A stretch of 24,504 nt of DNA from IMG/VR virus record IMGVR_UViG_3300012008_000029, positions 1 to 24,504 of that record; one strand, 5' to 3'. Below, piece by piece: positions 21,372 to 24,504 of the stretch (position 1 is the stretch's first letter; each line of letters starts with the position of its first letter). The notes under the pieces were generated by a model. That model saw only the letters and a list, made by a program, of their open reading frames with translations, searched no databases and had not been told where the DNA came from. The translations under genes and the position numbers were made by a program. The DNA is from a virus.

Positions 21372-21739
21372 TGGACAACCAGGAGACCGAGCGCGAGATT
21401 CTGGAGCGCGGGAAGCGCGAGGGGCGCATCGATGCGACCATCGAGAACCACACCGCACACCTCACGAGGATCAACGGATCCATCGACCGCTTCGCTACCG
21501 AACTCCGTACCGTCGTCACGGAGATTCGCTCGCTTAAGGAGGATGCGCGTCTCGCCTTCGAGCGCGTGAAGGTCGCAGCAGACACCCTCGCAACCGAGAC
21601 CGAACGCCGTCGTGAAGAACTCGCGCTGGCAACCGGGGCGTCCGAACGTGGCATCTCGAAGCGGGACAAGTTCATCGCGCTGGCAGTCACGGTCGTGATC
21701 GCCATCGTCGGGTTCGTCATCACTCTCTACTTCCGGTAA
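21371..21739 (+). CDS. Holin-like protein (coiled coil plus C-terminal membrane helix)
   Basis: The 122-aa product is charged and helical for residues 1-95 (heptad-like REGRIDATIENHTAHLTRI, IDRFATELRTVVTEIRSLK), then has a single membrane helix ALAVTVVIAIVGFVITLYF (about 102-120) ending near the C-terminus. This layout matches XhlA/hemolysin-type phage holin accessories. Overlap of its ATG with the endolysin stop (TGATG) supports a lysis role. A tail-length or membrane-anchor function is possible, since there is no family-defining catalytic or pore motif. A UUCG hairpin follows the gene. Confidence 0.7.
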   Translation: MDNQETEREILERGKREGRIDATIENHTAHLTRINGSIDRFATELRTVVTEIRSLKEDARLAFERVKVAADTLATETERRREELALATGASERGISKRDKFIALAVTVVIAIVGFVITLYFR

Positions 21740-21746
21740 CGCACGA

Positions 21747-21762
21747 GCGCGCTTCGGCGCGC
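21747..21762 (+). terminator. GCGCGC-TTCG-GCGCGC hairpin
   Basis: Six-base-pair perfect GC stem closed by a C(UUCG)G tetraloop, a very stable fold. No T-run follows. It lies between the holin-like gene and the ribosome site of the exonuclease gene and may reduce read-through at the end of the lysis module. Confidence 0.6.
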
Positions 21763-21778
21763 ACTCAGGAGGCCTTCA

Positions 21779-22696
21779 TTGAGTAAGACCCTCGACGGCC
21801 GTACACCGGCCGACGTACAGGCGTACGTCAACGAGCGCGGCTCGCTCGCCACCGCGTGGCCCGAGTACGCCGTGACGCGCAACGAGTTCCGCGCATTCTG
21901 CAAGGAGCACGGCATCCGCGTACGGAAGGAGATCCCCGAGGCGGTCTTCTCGCCGATGCGTATCCTCGCGATCGACATCGAGACGGCTCCTTCGCTCGCC
22001 TACATCTGGCGCATGTATGACGAGAACATCGGCGTCGACCAGCTCGTCAAGGCGTCCGAGATGATCTCGTGGGGCGCGAAGTGGCTCGGCGACGACGAGG
22101 TCGAGTTCCGCTCGGAGTTCCACGACGGCAAGCGTAAGATGGTGAAGCGCGTCTGGGAGCTACTCGACGAGGCAGACGTCGTGCTGCACTTCAACGGTCG
22201 GCGCTTCGACGTGCCGCACCTTCAGCGCGAGTTCCTTGAGATGAAGCTCCTGCCTCCGTCTCCGTACAAACAGATCGACCTGTACGCGACGGTGAAGCGG
22301 CAGTTTCGCTTCCAGTCGAATAAGCTCGCGCACGTCTCGAAGCAGCTCGGGTTCGCGGGCAAGGTCGAGCACGAGGGGTTCCCGCTCTGGCTCAAATGCA
22401 TGGCGGGAGACGAAGACGCCTGGGCGCGCATGTGCGACTACAACAGACAGGACGTCGTACTGCTCGAAGAGATGTACGACAGGCTGCGCCCGTGGATCGT
22501 CTCGCATCCGAGTGTCGGCGCGTTCCTCGGCGAAGACGTCTGCCCGAAGTGCGGCAGCCGTAAGCTCGTCGAGAGTGGCGTCGCCTTCATGAGCACCACG
22601 TCTTACCGGCGGTTCCGTTGCGGATCGTGCGGCTCCTGGTCGCGCTCGACGAAGCGCCTGGAGCGGACGACGGTCGCTCAGATCCCCAACTCCTAA
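21779..22696 (+). CDS. DEDDy 3'-5' exonuclease (DnaQ-like/RNase H-like) with zinc ribbon
   Basis: TTG start at 21779, 6 nt after AGGAGG (21767-21772); no ATG or GTG fits better. The 305-aa product has a ~60-residue N-terminal segment, then the exonuclease core. Motif I is ILAIDIETAP (D66, E68), motif II is VLHFNGRRFDVPHL (D144), and motif III is DYNRQDVVLLEE (Y221 xxx D225), giving a DEDDy set of metal ligands. A C-terminal four-Cys zinc ribbon follows (C255, C258, C281, C284; CPKCG and CGSCG). The enzyme would degrade ss/dsDNA or RNA 3'-5', for repair, recombination or host nucleotide scavenging. It is the last gene before a strong terminator, oddly attached to the lysis genes instead of a replication module. 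Confidence 0.88.
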   Translation: MSKTLDGRTPADVQAYVNERGSLATAWPEYAVTRNEFRAFCKEHGIRVRKEIPEAVFSPMRILAIDIETAPSLAYIWRMYDENIGVDQLVKASEMISWGAKWLGDDEVEFRSEFHDGKRKMVKRVWELLDEADVVLHFNGRRFDVPHLQREFLEMKLLPPSPYKQIDLYATVKRQFRFQSNKLAHVSKQLGFAGKVEHEGFPLWLKCMAGDEDAWARMCDYNRQDVVLLEEMYDRLRPWIVSHPSVGAFLGEDVCPKCGSRKLVESGVAFMSTTSYRRFRCGSCGSWSRSTKRLERTTVAQIPNS

Positions 22697-22703
22697 CGAA
22701 GAT

Positions 22704-22741
22704 GAAAACGCCCTCTATCCTTCGGGACAGAGGGCGTTTTC
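22704..22741 (+). terminator. Strong bidirectional intrinsic terminator
   Basis: GAAAACGCCCTCT (22704-22716) pairs with AGAGGGCGTTTTC (22729-22741), extended inside past one A/C mismatch by TCC/GGA to a C(TTCG)G tetraloop. A-run and T-run flank the stem, so it works on both strands. It lies between the exonuclease stop (+) and the stop of the - strand membrane gene, ending both converging transcripts. Confidence 0.93.
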
Positions 22742-22747
22742 CTTGCC

Positions 22748-22924
22748 TTACGTCAGGGCGCGTAGTGTGTGGCCGAGGGCGTCAAGTACGACGACGGCGA
22801 GCACGAGCGCGATGAAGATCGCGAGCAGTAGGTCATACACTCGGTAGTCGGGCGCGAAGCTCTCCTCTGTCACCCCGCCGAGCACGCAGAGGGGGCTGTG
22901 GCTGCTGTCGTGGTTCTCGGTCAC
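22748..22924 (-). CDS. Small membrane protein, 58 aa, - strand
   Basis: GTG start (complement of CAC 22922-22924), 5 nt after a near-perfect ribosome site AGGAGGTGA on the - strand. The product has a polar N-terminus (TENHDSSHSPLCVLGGVTEES) and a membrane helix LLLAIFIALVLAVVVL at about 32-47, then a short tail (DALGHTLRALT). It is the only convincing - strand phage gene here. It converges on the shared terminator and is read away from the divergent control region, so it may belong to a different expression class, for example lysogeny, exclusion or holin regulation. Function is unknown. Confidence 0.75.
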   Translation of the reverse strand: MTENHDSSHSPLCVLGGVTEESFAPDYRVYDLLLAIFIALVLAVVVLDALGHTLRALT

Positions 22925-22986
22925 TGACCTCACCTCCTGGGGTGAATAGCTTGATCCCTCATCGCCCGACACGGTAGCACGCGCCG

Positions 22987-23050
22987 GTCGTACGACAGAT
23001 CCGTAGTTTCTACGGATCCCGAACCGGTAGTTTGCCGAGGGTCGTACGAC
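22987..23050 (+). promoter_or_regulatory. Operator cluster: two GTCGTACGAC palindromes flanking an inverted repeat
   Basis: Perfect 10-bp palindromes GTCGTACGAC at 22987-22996 and 23041-23050, each preceded by G and followed by AG, lie exactly 54 bp apart (about five helical turns). Between them is a 9-bp inverted repeat GATCCGTAG-TTT-CTACGGATC (22998-23018), and CCGTAGTTT recurs as CCGGTAGTTT (23024-23033). The 175-nt gap between divergent genes with paired same-face sites is typical of repressor control. The bound protein is not identified in this window. Confidence 0.7.
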
Positions 23051-23061
23051 AGTCGTATGGT
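23032..23061 (+). promoter_or_regulatory. Candidate promoter for the early small-gene operon
   Basis: TTGCCG (23032-23037) and TATGGT (23056-23061) form a -35/-10 pair with an 18-bp spacer. The palindrome 23041-23050 lies in that spacer, so a bound protein would block polymerase. The first gene's ATG is 39 nt downstream of the -10. Sequence match is moderate. Confidence 0.45.
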
Positions 23062-23099
23062 ACGTTAGGCGTCGCATACGAACCCAACGGGAGGTACCG

Positions 23100-23219
23100 A
23101 TGGTCTACCGCAACGTGTTCACGGGCGCTCGCTTCATCGTCGAGCGGTACCGCAGCGGAGCAGAGAGGGATGCGGCTATCGAGCGCATGGACGCGCTCGC
23201 GTCCTGGGTGCGCGTATGA
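23100..23219 (+). CDS. Small early protein, 39 aa
   Basis: ATG 23100 follows GGGAGG (23089-23094), the best ribosome site of this cluster. The product starts MVYRNVFTGARFIVERYRSG and continues AERDAAIERMDALASWVRV. It is highly charged and probably helical in its second half. It is the first gene after the candidate promoter, and its TGA overlaps the next ATG (ATGA). No family is recognised. Small first genes of phage early operons often act on host processes, but nothing in this sequence shows a target. Confidence 0.65.
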   Translation: MVYRNVFTGARFIVERYRSGAERDAAIERMDALASWVRV

Positions 23220-23378
23220 AGATCCCGAGCACGGGGGATCCTCGCGCCACGCCTGTTCCGCGAGCTGCTCTGGCGACCGAAGACGGAGACCGATCGCGCG
23301 CAACGGCGCGCGGGCAGCCACGGGCACAAGCAGGCGCACTACCTCGCGCCGTCGATCAAGACGAGGAACGCGCGGTGA
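23216..23378 (+). pseudogene. Small basic protein, frame broken at a G5 run (23233-23237)
   Basis: ATG 23216 overlaps the previous stop. After MKIPSTG the given frame runs through Arg/Ala-rich nonsense into the next gene. If one G of the run 23233-23237 is removed, the frame reads ILAPRLFRELLWRPKTETDR, then AQRRAGSHGHKQAHYLAPSIKTRNAR and stops with TGA 23376-23378. The corrected product (53 aa) is Arg/Lys/His-rich. Its last 13 residues are identical to the last 13 of the next gene, and its stop overlaps that gene's GTG. This is strong support for the corrected frame. Function unknown. Confidence 0.6.
23336..23378 (+). repeat. 43-bp exact direct repeat, copy 1
   Basis: Identical to 23461-23503, 125 bp downstream. 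It codes HYLAPSIKTRNAR plus the stop, and provides the GTGA start overlap of the next gene. Confidence 0.95.
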
Positions 23379-23503
23379 TCGTCTTCTTCGTGCTCGTCTG
23401 CGTCGTCTGGTTCTTGAGCTGGACGCTCGTGCTCGTCGCGGTCATCCATTCGCTCACCATGCACTACCTCGCGCCGTCGATCAAGACGAGGAACGCGCGG
23501 TGA
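23375..23503 (+). CDS. Small membrane protein, 42 aa
   Basis: GTG 23375 overlaps the previous stop (GTGA). The product is a short hydrophobic helix (VIVFFVLVCVVWFLSWTLVL, then VAVIHSLTM) followed by the basic tail HYLAPSIKTRNAR that it shares exactly with the preceding gene. A single-span membrane topology with a cytoplasmic positive tail is likely. No ribosome site beyond the coupling. A gene caller could instead join it to ATG 23216 as a 95-aa product, but the upstream part of that frame looks non-coding. Confidence 0.65.
   Translation: MIVFFVLVCVVWFLSWTLVLVAVIHSLTMHYLAPSIKTRNAR
23461..23503 (+). repeat. 43-bp exact direct repeat, copy 2
   Basis: Second copy of 23336-23378, again ending in the GTGA that couples this gene to the next one (GTG 23500). 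Confidence 0.95.
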
Positions 23504-23661
23504 CTCTCATCGACGACCTAGCGACGCTGCGGGTGCCGGTCGCGATAGGAGACCCTGTGCGCGACTGGCCTGCCTTAGTGCGTGTCGTCAATGCCGTTCC
23601 TGCCCTGCTTGAGCAGCTCGACGATCTCCGACGCGAAGCGATCGAGAGGCCGTCCGAGTGA
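23500..23661 (+). CDS. Small protein, 53 aa, unknown function
   Basis: GTG 23500 in a GTGA overlap. The product starts VTLIDDLATLRVPVAIGDPV and ends with a helical, charged LLEQLDDLRREAIERPSE. No membrane segment or known motif is seen. The chain of GTGA couplings with neighbours indicates a single translated unit. Confidence 0.65.
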   Translation: MTLIDDLATLRVPVAIGDPVRDWPALVRVVNAVPALLEQLDDLRREAIERPSE

Positions 23662-23930
23662 TCGGCGTCGACGAACTAGCCGAGGCCGTCGACACGCAGT
23701 ACGACGAGGTCGAGAGCCTTCTCGGCCTAAACGACGGCGACCGGCCTAACGCAACACGCGACTGGCTCGCGCTGCAGGGGATCGACGTGGACGCGCTGGT
23801 CTGGCTCCGCGATCTCGTACTCGCACTCGCAACCGACAACGGACTCGCAACCGACGGGCGCGGTCTCTTCGAGACGGCGTTCGAGCTTGGCTGGGTCGCG
23901 CATCGCGACCGTCAACTACAGGAGGTCTGA
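23658..23930 (+). CDS. Acidic protein, 90 aa, unknown function
   Basis: GTG 23658 in a GTGA overlap with the preceding stop. The product is acidic and helical (VIGVDELAEAVDTQYDEVES, LALQGIDVDALVWLRDLVLALA, ending FELGWVAHRDRQLQEV). No known motif. Immediately after it, AGGAGG overlaps the end of the gene and serves the next ATG. A DNA-mimic or regulatory role would fit the acidic composition but is speculative. Confidence 0.7.
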   Translation: MIGVDELAEAVDTQYDEVESLLGLNDGDRPNATRDWLALQGIDVDALVWLRDLVLALATDNGLATDGRGLFETAFELGWVAHRDRQLQEV

Positions 23931-24329
23931 ATGGCACCTAGTACCGATCTCGAAGTTCGCGACGAGTACGGCAGCCTGCCGATCGTCCGCATGGAGCTGA
24001 GCGTGGATCAGCTCGCCGAGCGCGTCGAGATGATCGACAAGGTACGCGCACGGCTGATGAAGGACGACGTTCACTTCGGCGTCATCCCCGGTACGGGAGA
24101 CAAGGCGACGCTGCTCAAGGCGGGCGCAGAGATGCTGTGCGAGGCGTTCTTGCTCGCGCCGCACTTCCGCACCGAGAAGACGTGGCTCGACGACGGGCAT
24201 CTCGACGTCACGACCCTCGTGACGATTCACCACATTCCTACCGGCGCGATCATCGTGTTCGAGGCGGAACGGGGCTACCTGGGCGAGATGGTCTCGGATT
24301 CCATGCGGGCGGAGCGGCGTCCTTCGTAA
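23931..24329 (+). CDS. Phage protein with VHFGVIPGTGDKATLLKAGAE motif; 3' part probably replaced
   Basis: ATG 23931 follows AGGAGG (23919-23924). Residues ~20-105 match a widespread phage family of unknown biochemical role, often encoded beside recombination or single-strand annealing genes: MIDKVRARLMKDDVHFGVIPG, GDKATLLKAGAEMLCEAFLLAPHF and the strand LVTIHHIPTGAII. In relatives as I know them, a Gly-rich segment with a Ser/Thr-Met-Glu-x-Lys-Tyr pattern follows. Here, after about 24255, the sequence (VFEAERGYLGEM...) loses that pattern and runs antisense to a DUF2442 gene. The protein is therefore likely truncated by a junction. Function unknown. Confidence 0.7.
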   Translation: MAPSTDLEVRDEYGSLPIVRMELSVDQLAERVEMIDKVRARLMKDDVHFGVIPGTGDKATLLKAGAEMLCEAFLLAPHFRTEKTWLDDGHLDVTTLVTIHHIPTGAIIVFEAERGYLGEMVSDSMRAERRPS

Positions 24330-24504
24330 AGGACGTCGGGGGCCAGATCGGCGCCGCCCGGCCAGACGATCGTGCCGGCCTCGGGATCGACCCTCACGGC
24401 TGCGAATACGGAGGGATCGTCGTGGATCGCCGCGAAGACGGGCCCGTGCAGGTAGGGCTCGAGGTCAACGATCTTCTCCACGCCGTCGGCGAAGCGCAGC
24501 CTGA
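24275..24504 (-). CDS. DUF2442 family protein, N-terminus beyond the window
   Basis: On the - strand the frame reads RLRFADGVEKIVDLEPYLHG at the window edge, then PVFAAIHDDPSVFAAVRVDP, EAGTIVWPGGADLAPDVLYE and a short tail, stopping at 24275-24277. This is the DUF2442 core (small ~80-90 aa bacterial proteins, usually next to a DUF4160 partner in toxin-antitoxin-like pairs; the partner would lie beyond 24504). Its first ~15-20 residues are outside the window. Gene type and strand differ from all phage genes here, so it may be chromosomal DNA or cargo. Confidence 0.85.
   Translation of the reverse strand, partial: RLRFADGVEKIVDLEPYLHGPVFAAIHDDPSVFAAVRVDPEAGTIVWPGGADLAPDVLYEGRRSARMESETISPR

Noticed and set aside
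23032-23661. 209-aa frame through the early cluster
   Set aside because: It runs in a frame that only becomes meaningful from GTG 23500; the upstream part is Arg/Ser-rich and covers promoter and other genes.
1-24504. tRNA or rRNA genes, insertion sequences, integrase
   Set aside because: No cloverleaf with a proper T-arm, no transposase or integrase motif and no IS-type terminal repeats were seen by eye in the window.

Overview
The window is a visibly G+C-rich segment of a tailed double-stranded DNA phage (Caudoviricetes, siphovirus-type) or a prophage of one. It carries the packaging, head, neck, tail and lysis modules on the + strand and the start of an early region at the right end. The minor-tail protein style, the strong GGAGG-type ribosome sites and the base composition suggest a high-G+C Gram-positive, probably actinobacterial, host. 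This is inference; no host marker is present except possibly the last ~230 bases.

Layout. 36-5204: terminase large subunit, HK97-type portal, prohead protease and major capsid protein. 5234-9954: an unusual cassette between the capsid gene and the neck genes. It holds a 51-aa protein, a small virion-like protein, a 50-aa TatA/MttA-like membrane protein, a beta-helix spike, a 53-aa protein with a Tat-like signal peptide, and a 701-aa fibre containing about 21 copies of a basic 18-residue repeat. 9958-15847: head-tail adaptor fused to an Ig-like baseplate-type domain, tail terminator, a small protein, major tail protein, gp10-like neck protein, tail assembly chaperones G and G-T (with a probable -1 frameshift at a C5 run), and tape measure. 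15862-19811: a leader with two competing RNA hairpins, a signal-peptide/Thr-rich/beta-helix/DNRLRE protein, a minor tail protein and a small tail protein. 19825-21739: lysozyme-like protein, secreted CHAP endolysin and holin-like protein. 21779-22696: DEDDy exonuclease with a zinc ribbon.

A strong bidirectional terminator (22704-22741) separates the late operon from a 58-aa membrane gene on the - strand. A divergent control region follows (22925-23099) with two GTCGTACGAC palindromes 54 bp apart and a further inverted repeat between them. Rightward from it runs a tightly coupled string of small genes (ATGA and GTGA overlaps) ending in a phage protein of a family found near recombination genes. 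That last gene loses its family pattern near 24255, and the window ends in a - strand DUF2442 gene cut by the edge, so a junction (insertion, prophage end or assembly join) is likely there.

Five genes or gene pairs, and perhaps a sixth at the major tail stop, read correctly only if one base is removed (terminase, spike, tape measure, DNRLRE/minor tail, an early small gene; major tail uncertain). All are in the same direction. The simplest reading is uncorrected single-base insertions in the sequence; real inactivation or programmed +1 events are alternatives. The most interesting content is the phage TatA-like protein with a possible Tat-type cargo nearby, the basic repeat fibre with its super-period, and the ribosome-site-sequestering leader at 15862-15918.
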